Shown one piece after another: positions 1 through 6,735 of a stretch of 8,784 nt of DNA (its first letter is position 1; each line of letters opens with the position of its first letter). Location of the stretch: positions 1-8,784 of the forward strand of contig CAZNTU010000236.1 in assembly GCA_964575975.1 (NCBI GenBank), read 5' to 3'. A program made the position numbers and the translations under genes. The notes under the pieces are model-generated. The model was given only the letters and a program-made list of their open reading frames with translations, had not been told where the DNA came from and did no database searches. Origin of the DNA: G963674505 sp964575975 (lineage in GTDB: Bacteria > Desulfobacterota > Desulfobacteria > Desulfobacterales > SKZT01).

Positions 1-1
1 T

Positions 2-904
2 GCATATTGGATTGACAAATATGAAGTGACGAACGCTCAATATGCCAAATGTGTGGCGGCCGGGGAATGTGGAAGACCTTCGAACACAATTCTCGCCCGC
101 GCCGTCCACGAGGCCAGCGGCCGGTCGAAAACGCCCTTCGTCGCCGTGAACATGGCCTCGCTTACGGTAGGGCTGTTCGAGGCGGAGTTCTTCGGCCACA
201 CCAAAGGCGCCTTCACGGGGGCGAACCGCGATCGGGACGGCTTTCTGAAGACCGCCGACCGGGGCACCCTCTTTCTGGACGAGATCGGCAACCTGTCCAT
301 GGAGTTGCAGTCCAAGCTGCTGCGGGTCCTCCAGGACGGCGAATTCACCCGCCTGGGGGAAAGCCGTTCCCAACGCGTCGACGTCCGCGTCGTCGCCGCC
401 ACCAACGAGGACCTGGAAAAGCTGATCTCCAAGGGCCGTTTCCGAAAGGACCTCTACTATAGAATCCGCACCGGCTGGCTCAACCTGCCCCCCTTGAGGG
501 AAAGGACCGGGGACGTCCCCCTTCTGGCGCGCCACTTCGTGGATCAGTCCGGGGCTCCCAGGGAAACCGGAATCGAGCCCGAAGCCATGTCCTGCCTCGA
601 GAACTACGAATTTCCGGGAAACGTCCGCGAACTCAAATCCGTCATCCTCTCCGCCGTCAACCTGGCCCAGGGAAAGGCTCTGTCAGCGGAGATGCTGCCC
701 GAGAATCTCCGACGCCGGAAAGCCGCGAAGCAGTGCCTCGTCGAAACCGGAGAGGACAGAGTCGCCCCCCTTCAGGAAATGGAAAGGGAATACGTCCTGA
801 AGGCGTACCGCAGCCTGGACCGCAACAAGTCCAGGACCGCCCGTGTCCTCGGCATCGGACTCAACACCCTGCGAAGGCGGCTGGAATCCTACGGGGAGAA
901 TTGA
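2..904 (+). CDS. Chimeric ORF: FGE-sulfatase-like fragment joined to sigma-54 AAA+ activator (5' partial, no Walker A)
   Basis: The frame is open from the left edge; a GTG at 26 is only an internal codon in a conserved motif. The first ~28 codons read YWIDKYEVTNAQYAKCV and then AAGECGRPSN, the usual start of a formylglycine-generating-enzyme/sulfatase-modifying (FGE) domain. From about 86 the protein is a sigma-54 enhancer-binding activator: LARAVHEAS, the sigma-54 contact loop GAFTGA (206-223), Walker B LFLDEI (269-286), the arginine-finger region GRFRKDLYYR, the LPPLRER and PGNVREL motifs, and a C-terminal Fis-type helix-turn-helix (about 776-895, RNKSRTARVLGIGLNTLRRR). Such proteins hydrolyse ATP to open sigma-54 RNA polymerase complexes. 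The GESGTGKE-type Walker A loop that should precede LARAVHEAS is absent and replaced by the FGE segment, so ATPase activity is unlikely as written. The fusion may be a real deletion joining two genes or an assembly chimera. Domain calls are firm; integrity is not. Confidence 0.8.
   Translation, partial: AYWIDKYEVTNAQYAKCVAAGECGRPSNTILARAVHEASGRSKTPFVAVNMASLTVGLFEAEFFGHTKGAFTGANRDRDGFLKTADRGTLFLDEIGNLSMELQSKLLRVLQDGEFTRLGESRSQRVDVRVVAATNEDLEKLISKGRFRKDLYYRIRTGWLNLPPLRERTGDVPLLARHFVDQSGAPRETGIEPEAMSCLENYEFPGNVRELKSVILSAVNLAQGKALSAEMLPENLRRRKAAKQCLVETGEDRVAPLQEMEREYVLKAYRSLDRNKSRTARVLGIGLNTLRRRLESYGEN
62..103 (+). other. In-frame junction between FGE-like and sigma-54 AAA+ coding sequence
   Basis: Codons before about 85 (GECGRPSN) continue an FGE-type domain, where PSNT is commonly followed by more FGE sequence. 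Codons after about 89 (ILARAVHEAS) match the helix that directly follows the Walker A lysine in sigma-54 activators. The only residue both families could share is the Thr at 86-88, so the join has at most a few bases of microhomology. The placement is inferred from remembered family patterns, not from an alignment. Confidence 0.55.
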
Positions 905-1340
905 TCGAAGGTGGCTTCCGACGAACCGTATTCGGACGGCGGCCCTCCCTCTCCACTTCGAATTTGTCGAGCCTTTCCGCCGAAGCGCTCCGCGTTTCGA
1001 TGACGCCGCGACGGTTTTCGCCTGTGGCGCAGTCGGCGTTTTTAACGCAAAAAATAAACCATCAAGAACGGTTTCACCTGGGTTTACCCGAATCCTACAA
1101 AAAGCCGTTCTGTTCGGACTGGTTCAAATTCAAATCGGCCGCTGGGAATAAGATCCGACTGAGGCCCCCCCCCCTCTCTATCCCGCCCCGGAAAGAACGG
1201 CGAGCTAAAAGGAACGGCATAAAATCTGTCAATTGAAACGGGTCCGAGACGTCCTCTTTGTTCACTGGTAAAAATAATCCTGGTTGTAACGGATTTGGGG
1301 GGAGTGACCTTTTTACTGGATCTTTAGCGAACTTTCGTAT
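905..1340. other. 436-base intergenic region without a credible gene
   Basis: Short open frames exist on both strands, but none has a recognisable domain, a good ribosome binding site or convincing codon use. The left two thirds are GC-rich like the sigma-54 gene, while the part after about 1200 is visibly AT-richer like the following island genes, so the compositional border lies here. A C10 run sits at 1165-1174. A short palindrome, GGGTTTACCC, lies at about 1080-1089; it is too short to call a terminator. Just before the next gene, TTTACT at 1312-1317 and a TATA-like stretch at about 1336-1343 could be a poor promoter. Confidence 0.6.
1165..1174. repeat. Homopolymer tract C10
   Basis: Ten consecutive C bases follow GAGG in the non-coding region and are followed by a TCTCTA stretch and a further C-rich patch. 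The tract is outside any supported gene, so it cannot switch a reading frame. It is also a place where short-read assemblies tend to fail or to miscount. Confidence 0.85.
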
Positions 1341-2234
1341 ATGGTCGAGTTGCGAAACTATACTCAAGTTAGGGCAGGCCAAATAATAATGACCATTTCT
1401 CCCGTTCAATCGCCAAAGGTTATGGTGAGGTCGGCCGAATTTCGGAAAACATTGTCAAGAAAGCCATATTTTCAGCTTCCGTTGTTCGACTCCGAGCATT
1501 CGGAACAATTTGAAGTAGTCGATGGCGAAGCTTATTATGCCATCCTATTGCATCCAACTATTTCTTACAATCCGATAAACCAAGCTGCTTTTGCGCATCT
1601 CGCTTTTCCTTCAAATGTTCCGGATATCCAGGTTGACCAGCCATTGGCTTTGTCTCTTGAGGAAATAGAAACTCTGGCAACTCAATGCCGGCGTTACTGG
1701 GGGCTCGGGGACAAAGAGTTCAAGCAAATAGAAAACCAGGCCAACCGGTTCGCTTCCGCCTTTCTATTGCCCGAAGAAACATTCTTGAACGATTTGACAT
1801 ATCCGACCCTTGATTCGTTCTGGCTGTTGAAAGAAAAATGGAAAGTTTCCATCGCTCTCATGATAAGGCGTTGTTTTGATCTGAATATTATCGACGAGGA
1901 TGATTATCGGAAATTGAATATTAATTTGAGACGAAGAGGATGGCATAAAAAAGAACCTCAAGATGACGCATTGGAAATTGAAAAGCCTCGATTCTTGAAG
2001 CGAGCTTTCGATTTGATCGTTGAAAACAACGTACAAACGCGAGACGATATCCAAGCGAGCCTCCCTTTTCCCAAAAACATTGTCGAAGAATTGAGAGGAG
2101 CGCCAAAAGGCTTTTTGAGCGAAGACAAGACCAAGATCGAACCGATCCCGCGCCTTAAGGTCGATAATGCGGCGCATGAAAACTCCGGCGCGAAGGCCAA
2201 GGTGATCTCCATAAAGGAAGGGAGAAAGAAATAG
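1341..2234 (+). CDS. ImmA/IrrE-family protein lacking the HExxH protease core
   Basis: Residues ~95-123 (LALSLEEIETLA then RRYWGLGD) match the linker between the Xre helix-turn-helix and the peptidase in Xre-ImmA/IrrE proteins. Residues ~124-215 (QIENQANRFASAFLLPEE, LLKEKWKVSIALMIRR, LRRRGWHKKEP) are the conserved C-terminal half of the family. The zinc-binding HExxH helix and its flanks, normally between these blocks, are missing: WGLGD is followed at once by KEFKQIENQ, and no HExxH occurs in the 297 residues. No Xre domain is seen either; residues 1-80 are an unrecognised segment with YYAILLHP and FAHLAFPS. ImmA/IrrE enzymes normally cleave a repressor; this one should not be proteolytically active. 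ATG 1389 is an alternative start with a better upstream purine stretch (GGGCAGG, about 1371-1378) than ATG 1341, which has none. The gene precedes the R-M systems and is AT-richer than the sigma-54 gene. Confidence 0.75.
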   Translation: MVELRNYTQVRAGQIIMTISPVQSPKVMVRSAEFRKTLSRKPYFQLPLFDSEHSEQFEVVDGEAYYAILLHPTISYNPINQAAFAHLAFPSNVPDIQVDQPLALSLEEIETLATQCRRYWGLGDKEFKQIENQANRFASAFLLPEETFLNDLTYPTLDSFWLLKEKWKVSIALMIRRCFDLNIIDEDDYRKLNINLRRRGWHKKEPQDDALEIEKPRFLKRAFDLIVENNVQTRDDIQASLPFPKNIVEELRGAPKGFLSEDKTKIEPIPRLKVDNAAHENSGAKAKVISIKEGRKK

Positions 2235-2285
2235 AGGGAAGAACAGGATGTTTGAAGGTGGAGCAACTTGACGTATCGATAGATC

Positions 2286-2308
2286 CCGCCCGGGAATAGA
2301 ACGGGTGG
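2286..2308 (+). other. GC-rich hairpin between ImmA/IrrE-like gene and C5 methyltransferase
   Basis: CCGCCCG (2286-2292) pairs with CGGGTGG (2302-2308) as a 7-bp stem with one G-U pair and a 9-base loop. No T-run follows, so it is not a standard Rho-independent terminator. It lies about 105 bases before the methyltransferase start in a 179-base gap that otherwise holds no gene. It could be an attenuator, an operator-like site or chance. Confidence 0.3.
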
Positions 2309-2413
2309 CATTCCAACATTATAAATCTGCATCGGAAAAAAAGTTGTCCGAAGGTTGTAAAATAATGTTAGGGAGGGCGGATTCGATTTCTCTTTTCATA
2401 AGGTTTTTTTTAT

Positions 2414-3556
2414 ATGTATATTTTCTATGAATTTTTTGCCGGAGGAGGCATGGTAAGGGCAGGATTGGGGGGAAAGTGGACTTGTGTTTTCGCAAACGAC
2501 TTCGACCTTAGGAAAAGTCGAATCTATATCGAAAACTGGGGCGACGGAGAGCTTAAGACAGCCGACGTTAAGACAATTGCGGCCGAGGACGTTCCCGGTC
2601 TCGCCGATCTTGTTTGGGCGTCTTTTCCTTGTCAAGATTTATCCTTGGCTGGAGGCGGCGCAGGCTTGAAAGGGGACAGGTCGGGTACCTTTTGGCCGTT
2701 CTGGGACTTGATGCTTTCATTGGCAAAAGAAGACCGGGCTCCGCGATTGATCGTTCTGGAAAACGTGTGTGGAACTCTCAGCTCTCACGGCGGAAAGGAT
2801 TTTACGGCTATCTGCTCTTGTTTCAGGCGCGGGGGATATCGGTTCGGCGCTTTGGTAATTAACGCGGCCATGTTTGTTCCCCAGTCAAGGCCTCGGCTTT
2901 TCATGATAGGAGTTCGCAAGGACCTCCGTATTCCCGCAGGTATGCGGACAAACAAGGTTGACGTTCAGTGGCACCCGCAAAGATTGAAAAAGACGTTCGA
3001 ATCTTTGCCTCAAAACGAAAAGAAGAACTGGGTTTGGTGGAAACTGCCGATTCCAGTTTCGAGAAAGACGAGCTTCGCGGACATAGTCGAGGACAACCCC
3101 TCCGGCGTATCATGGCACGACGAATCCGAGACGGTTAAGTTGCTCGGAATGATGAGCAAGGTCAATTTAGAAAAAGTCGAAATGGCGAAAAGAGCCGGAG
3201 AAAGAATGGTCGGTACCGTTTACAAGAGGACCCGTACGGACAAGACCGGACGAAAGGTTCAAAGGGCGGAGGTCCGATTCGACGACATTGCAGGGTGTTT
3301 GCGAACACCCGCCGGGGGGTCGAGCAGGCAGCTACTGCTTGTAATAAATGGCAAAAGCGTGAGATCGAGGTTGATCTCGATCCGCGAAACAGCCAGGCTA
3401 ATGGGATTGAAGGACGACTATATTTTGCCAGAAAAATACAACGAAGCTTATCATCTTACCGGAGACGGAGTTGTCGTACCGGTAGTTCGGCACTTGGCGA
3501 AACATCTTTTCGAACCCTTGCTTGATGAGAACAAAATAGAAATGGCGGCGGCATGA
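2414..3556 (+). CDS. C5-cytosine DNA methyltransferase (Dcm/HhaI fold), type II R-M
   Basis: The 380-residue enzyme transfers a methyl group from S-adenosylmethionine to C5 of cytosine in its target site, protecting host DNA from the partner endonuclease. The family motifs occur in order: motif I FFAGGGM (residues 7-13, SAM binding), motif IV FPCQ (71-74, catalytic Cys73), motif VI ENV (116-118), motif VIII QSRPRLF (157-163), a target-recognition region of about 200-310, motif IX around RETARLMG (324-331) and motif X GDGVVVPVV (350-358). Length and motif spacing are normal, so it looks intact. ATG 2414 is preceded only by a weak AAGG about 10 bases upstream. Its stop overlaps the next start as ATGA (3553-3556), typical of translational coupling in an R-M operon. 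The recognition sequence cannot be read from the protein. Confidence 0.95.
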   Translation: MYIFYEFFAGGGMVRAGLGGKWTCVFANDFDLRKSRIYIENWGDGELKTADVKTIAAEDVPGLADLVWASFPCQDLSLAGGGAGLKGDRSGTFWPFWDLMLSLAKEDRAPRLIVLENVCGTLSSHGGKDFTAICSCFRRGGYRFGALVINAAMFVPQSRPRLFMIGVRKDLRIPAGMRTNKVDVQWHPQRLKKTFESLPQNEKKNWVWWKLPIPVSRKTSFADIVEDNPSGVSWHDESETVKLLGMMSKVNLEKVEMAKRAGERMVGTVYKRTRTDKTGRKVQRAEVRFDDIAGCLRTPAGGSSRQLLLVINGKSVRSRLISIRETARLMGLKDDYILPEKYNEAYHLTGDGVVVPVVRHLAKHLFEPLLDENKIEMAAA

Positions 3557-4328
3557 GCGTAATCCAATGCAAGAAAAACGACGATCTCCGGAAAAAAATA
3601 ATAGAATTCGCGGAAACCTTGAAAGTCGAAGCGCATTTGCTGGGAAACCACGGGCTTTCCGAAGCGGAANNNNNNNNNNNNNNNNNNNNNNNNNNNNNNN
3701 NNNNNNNNNNNNNNNNNNNNNNNNNNNNNNNNNNNNNNNNNNNNNNNNNNNNNNNNNNNNNNNNNNNNNAAGCGGAAGGACAGCCGTAATCGAACTAAAA
3801 GGATGCCTAGATGGAAACAACACGAACATTTTCGAACGTCCTCCGCATGCACACGAATTTATAATTTGGAGCGTATGCACAAACCCGGGCGCCGACCCCA
3901 GGCATAACGCCTGGTCCGGCATTCATACGCGTTTAAGCGCCGAGATTGTATCCGGAGGTCAGTTGATAGACGGTCTAATCATCTGGGATATGGTTTGCGG
4001 GACTATCGGCAGGCCTTGTCCGAAACTTGAAAACTCGATCGGCAGAACTACCGACGTTGGACCCTACAGCCTGGCCCCGCCATGCATATACGTATTCCCA
4101 TCCACTATTCCCAGTCCGCGCAACAACCCGCATCCCAGAGCGCAGAATCTTGAGGACGTCGAGATTTTGCAGGCGTTTAACAGCTGTTTCCAAGGCGATC
4201 TATCGGAAATCAGCTATGTCGATTTCGAGGTCTGCTATAGCGGGGTCGAAATCTTCAGGAAAACAACGGTAAGAAGAGAAGGTGCGGTCGAGCAAGAATC
4301 GACACCGACTGCCATTCGACGCACTTAA
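3553..4328 (+). CDS. Type II restriction endonuclease, interrupted by assembly gap
   Basis: The gene starts at ATG 3553, overlapping the methyltransferase stop as ATGA. The first 39 residues (MSVIQCKKNDDLRKKIIEF and on) are readable, then 100 N intervene. After the gap an open frame resumes from 3771 to the TAA at 4326-4328; it lies in a different frame from the start, but the gap length is arbitrary, so this is not evidence of a frameshift. The post-gap part opens with AVIELKG, whose E (3792-3794) and K (3798-3800) fit the E-x-K half of a PD-(D/E)xK nuclease site; the matching Asp would lie in the gap. Further strong blocks are DGNNTNIFERPP, FIIWSVCTNPGADPRHN, WSGIHTRLSAEI and IIWDMVCGTIGRP. 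Position after the methylase and the nuclease-like motif support the endonuclease of this system, cutting unmodified DNA. I cannot name the restriction family or the target site. The true length is unknown. Confidence 0.75.
3670..3769. other. Scaffold gap of 100 N
   Basis: The run is exactly 100 N, the usual placeholder for a gap of unknown size. It removes part of the restriction endonuclease gene, including the likely catalytic Asp. The codons before it and the open frame after it suggest the same gene on both sides. Confidence 0.99.
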
Positions 4329-4463
4329 CAAAGGTTTGTTTGAGAATGTAAAACGATGCTTTTCTTACAGAGCTTAAAATAGAGTGACATCGATGGGATT
4401 CGGCGAAAATATCATCGTACCCCCGATGCTCGGATTTTAGGACTTAAAAACAGGGGGGGAACG

Positions 4464-5954
4464 TTGTTTCTTTCAAAAGTCGATCAAACAAGGTTGAGCT
4501 TGTCGAAAAAAGTCGATCCGAAAAGAAAGTCGCAACTCGGTCAGTTTTTCACTCCCGAACCTATTGCGCGGTTCATGGCGGACTTGTTCGTTCCAAGCGG
4601 CGATGACAATTGCCGCCTGCTTGACGCGGGAGCGGGAATCGGTTCTCTCTCATCCGCGTTTCTGGATAGATGGGTCGCCGGTAATTTCAAGTTTAACGAT
4701 GTCGAAACCGACGCTTTTGAAATCGATCTTTCTCTTCAACCTTGTTTGGTTCGGAATTTGGGACAATACAAGAGGTTTCCAGGTTTTAAACTTAAGGTCC
4801 GAAATGCCGATTTTGTTGTCGCCGCGTCGGATTGTCTCGCCGGAGGCCTTTTCGCGGAACCTCTCCCGAAATACACGCATGCGATTCTCAACCCTCCCTA
4901 CAAGAAAATAGGAAGCCGTTCCGCGCATCGTTCCGCGTTGAGGCGCGCCGGCATCGAAACCGTAAATCTATATTCCGCCTTCGTCGCATTGTCGCTCTCG
5001 CTCCTTGAAGATCAAGGACAACTCGTGGCGATAATCCCGCGCAGCTTTTGCAACAGGCCGTATTACCGTCCGTTCCGCCATTTTGTTTTAGACCGTGCCG
5101 CGATAATCCGAATTCATCTTTTCACGTCGCGCAACAAGGCGTTCAAGGACGACGACGTTCTCCAGGAAAACATCGTTTTGCAATGGGTTCGCGGCGGATG
5201 CCAGGGGCCGGTTGTAATTTCGACATCGAAGGACGAAAGTTTCGGAGACTTGGCCGTTCGGGAATATCCATTCGAACGTATCGTGTTTCCCGACGATTCG
5301 GAGCAATTTATCCACATTCCGGCTTCGTCGGAGACCGACGCCCTTGAATCGTACCCCGCAATCAAGTATTCGCTTTCCGACCTCGATGTCATGGTCTCGA
5401 CAGGACCGGTCGTAGATTTCCGGGTAAAAAAACATTTGTGCGAAATGCCCGAGGCGGATTCGGTGCCATTGCTCTATCCGGTTCATTTCAATGGCGCCGG
5501 AAGCGACTGGCCGAAAAGGGGCATAAGAAAACCCAATGCGATACGGCGCAATATCGAAACCGAAAAATGGCTTTACCCGAATGGATTCTACTGTGTCGTA
5601 CGCCGATTTTCGTCAATGGAGGAAAAGCGCCGTGTCGTGGCGAACGTGGTCGATCCTTCCGATTTTGGAGATATCCCGGCTCTCGGTTTCGAGAACCACC
5701 TGAATGTATTCCATGAAAACAAGAAAGGATTGCCGAAATCCTTGGCCTACGGCATGGCCGTATATCTGAACACGACTGCCGTCGACGAATATTTCCGAAC
5801 CTTCAACGGCCATACCCAGGTCAATGCGACCGATCTCAAACAAATAAAGTACCCCGACCGCGAGACGCTGATCAAGCTCGGCAATTGGGCGCTGAAACAA
5901 CCTCGTCTCGCGCAAGAGGAGATCGATGAAAAGCTGAAAGCTATTGCCGCATGA
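4464..5954 (+). CDS. N6-adenine DNA methyltransferase, BsuBI/PstI-type R-M
   Basis: The 496-residue enzyme methylates adenine N6 using S-adenosylmethionine and is the protective partner of the downstream BsuBI/PstI-type endonuclease. The amino-methyltransferase motifs are in gamma-class order: motif X GQFFTP (26-31), motif I LLDAGAGIGSL (52-62) and the catalytic NPPY (143-146), followed by LYSAFVALSLSLL and VAIIPRSFCNRPYYRPFR. The C-terminal half carries target recognition, including WLYPNGFYCVVRRFSSMEEKR, FENHLNVFH and FNGHTQVNATDLK. The length is close to that of the known BsuBI methylase as I remember it, so it looks complete. The start is TTG 4464 after an AGGGGGGGA stretch at 4452-4460. 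The 135 bases before it are AT-rich and hold no gene, and I see no well-spaced promoter there. The stop overlaps the next start as ATGA (5951-5954). By family, the target would be CTGCAG; this is inference. Confidence 0.92.
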   Translation: MFLSKVDQTRLSLSKKVDPKRKSQLGQFFTPEPIARFMADLFVPSGDDNCRLLDAGAGIGSLSSAFLDRWVAGNFKFNDVETDAFEIDLSLQPCLVRNLGQYKRFPGFKLKVRNADFVVAASDCLAGGLFAEPLPKYTHAILNPPYKKIGSRSAHRSALRRAGIETVNLYSAFVALSLSLLEDQGQLVAIIPRSFCNRPYYRPFRHFVLDRAAIIRIHLFTSRNKAFKDDDVLQENIVLQWVRGGCQGPVVISTSKDESFGDLAVREYPFERIVFPDDSEQFIHIPASSETDALESYPAIKYSLSDLDVMVSTGPVVDFRVKKHLCEMPEADSVPLLYPVHFNGAGSDWPKRGIRKPNAIRRNIETEKWLYPNGFYCVVRRFSSMEEKRRVVANVVDPSDFGDIPALGFENHLNVFHENKKGLPKSLAYGMAVYLNTTAVDEYFRTFNGHTQVNATDLKQIKYPDRETLIKLGNWALKQPRLAQEEIDEKLKAIAA

Positions 5955-6538
5955 ACGAACAAGATTCTCATTTGGAAGACGCCGGAAACATTCTTATATC
6001 GTTAGGCCTGCCTCGGGCGCAGCAGAACGAACTCGATCAGAACCGCGTTCCCGTGCAAATCGCGCCCGGCAAGAAAATTACGCTCAGCCCCGGCGAGGAC
6101 AGCGAGCTGATACGGGACATAATAGAAGATTTCGCGCCGCGTTTCGCTCCTGGAAGCGTGCTGGTTTATGCCGGGGATACCGGAGACAAGCGGGGCTACT
6201 TCGATGCCGCTCTGCTTGCCAACCTCGGCGTCGATGTCGATTCCCACGGGAAGATGCCCGACGTGGTATTGTATTATGCCAGAAAAAAATGGCTGCTTTT
6301 GGTCGAATCGGTCACGAGCCACGGACCGGTCGACGCAAAACGGCACGCCGAACTCGCGCACCTGTTTTCGGGAGCGAGGGCAGGGCTGGTTTACGTGATC
6401 GCGTTTCCGAACCGTTCCGTAATGGCCCGATATCTTGCCGATATCGCATGGGAAACCGATGTTTGGGTGGCCGAGGCTCCCTCCCACTTGATACACTTCG
6501 ACGGGGAGCGGTTCCTCGGACCATACAAAACATTCTGA
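5951..6538 (+). CDS. BsuBI/PstI-type restriction endonuclease with shortened N-terminal domain
   Basis: The C-terminal catalytic domain of BsuBI/PstI endonucleases (Pfam family BsuBI_PstI_RE) is clear: LSPG (45-48), FAPRFAPGS (61-69), YAGDTGDK (73-80), KMPDVVLY (101-108), LLVESVTSHGPVDAKRH (116-132), VYVIAFPNRS (147-156), IAWETDVWVAE (165-175) and HLIHFDGERFLGPY (179-192). Asp104 and Glu119 are the probable metal-binding nuclease residues. The enzyme cuts DNA lacking the partner's methylation; family members act on CTGCAG. The protein has 195 residues, whereas known members have roughly 315-330. The opening ILISLGLPRAQQNE matches the normal N-terminus, but it jumps at about residue 27 straight to VPVQIAPGKKITLSPG, so roughly 110-120 residues of the N-terminal, helix-turn-helix-like domain seem deleted in frame. 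The site carries two copies of CAGAAC near 6023 and 6038. The enzyme may be inactive or altered in specificity unless this is an assembly error. Confidence 0.88.
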   Translation: MNEQDSHLEDAGNILISLGLPRAQQNELDQNRVPVQIAPGKKITLSPGEDSELIRDIIEDFAPRFAPGSVLVYAGDTGDKRGYFDAALLANLGVDVDSHGKMPDVVLYYARKKWLLLVESVTSHGPVDAKRHAELAHLFSGARAGLVYVIAFPNRSVMARYLADIAWETDVWVAEAPSHLIHFDGERFLGPYKTF

Positions 6539-6543
6539 ATTAT

Positions 6544-6580
6544 TGAAAAGAAGCGCGCTATTTTCAGAAGACCGTTTTTT
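6544..6580 (+). terminator. Possible Rho-independent terminator after the endonuclease gene
   Basis: TGAAAA (6544-6549) pairs with TTTTCA (6561-6566) around the self-complementary AGCGCGCT, and a T6 run (6575-6580) follows 8 bases later. The outer stem is AT-rich and the T-run is displaced, so termination may be weak. The position, just after the R-M operon and just before a promoter, supports the call. Confidence 0.35.
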
Positions 6581-6610
6581 CTGTCAATTCCCCTCTCCGT
6601 CGTCTATAAT
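6581..6610 (+). promoter_or_regulatory. Sigma-70-type promoter for the ATPase-TPR unit
   Basis: A perfect -10 element TATAAT (6605-6610) lies 18 bases after CTGTCA (6581-6586), which matches 4 of 6 positions of the -35 consensus. Transcription would start near 6617 and leave an untranslated leader of about 120 bases with a CCGTC-C-GACGG inverted repeat near 6664-6674. This would make the ATPase gene independent of the R-M operon upstream. Confidence 0.5.
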
Positions 6611-6735
6611 CAATCGGTTCGCGCGATAGCCGACCGAAAAAAGCGAGGGCGCCTTTCTTCTCCCGTCCGACGGTGGCGAGGCGTCAAGGCGTTCGCGTTT
6701 TTTAACGACAATAAACGACAGGAGAAACTTGGCTC

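Noticed and set aside
843..1151. 102-codon plus-strand frame after the sigma-54 gene
   Set aside because: It begins inside the Fis-type HTH coding region in another frame, and I recognise no domain in its product.
1165..1174. C10 tract as a phase-variation switch
   Set aside because: It is not inside a supported reading frame and is not placed between promoter elements that I can recognise.
1095..1409. 104-codon minus-strand frame across the intergenic region and the start of the ImmA/IrrE-like gene
   Set aside because: No domain, no convincing ribosome binding site, and it runs into the start of a supported gene on the other strand.
3553..4328. Frameshift in the restriction endonuclease gene
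   Set aside because: The frame change falls within the 100-N placeholder, whose length is arbitrary, so no frameshift can be claimed.
4340..4380. Promoter TTGAGA...TAAAAT before the N6-adenine methylase
   Set aside because: The two elements are 29 bases apart, too far for a sigma-70 promoter.
5944..6546. 200-codon plus-strand frame over the endonuclease
   Set aside because: It is a +2 shadow of the BsuBI/PstI-type gene, with an arginine-rich low-complexity product, whereas the other frame carries all family motifs.
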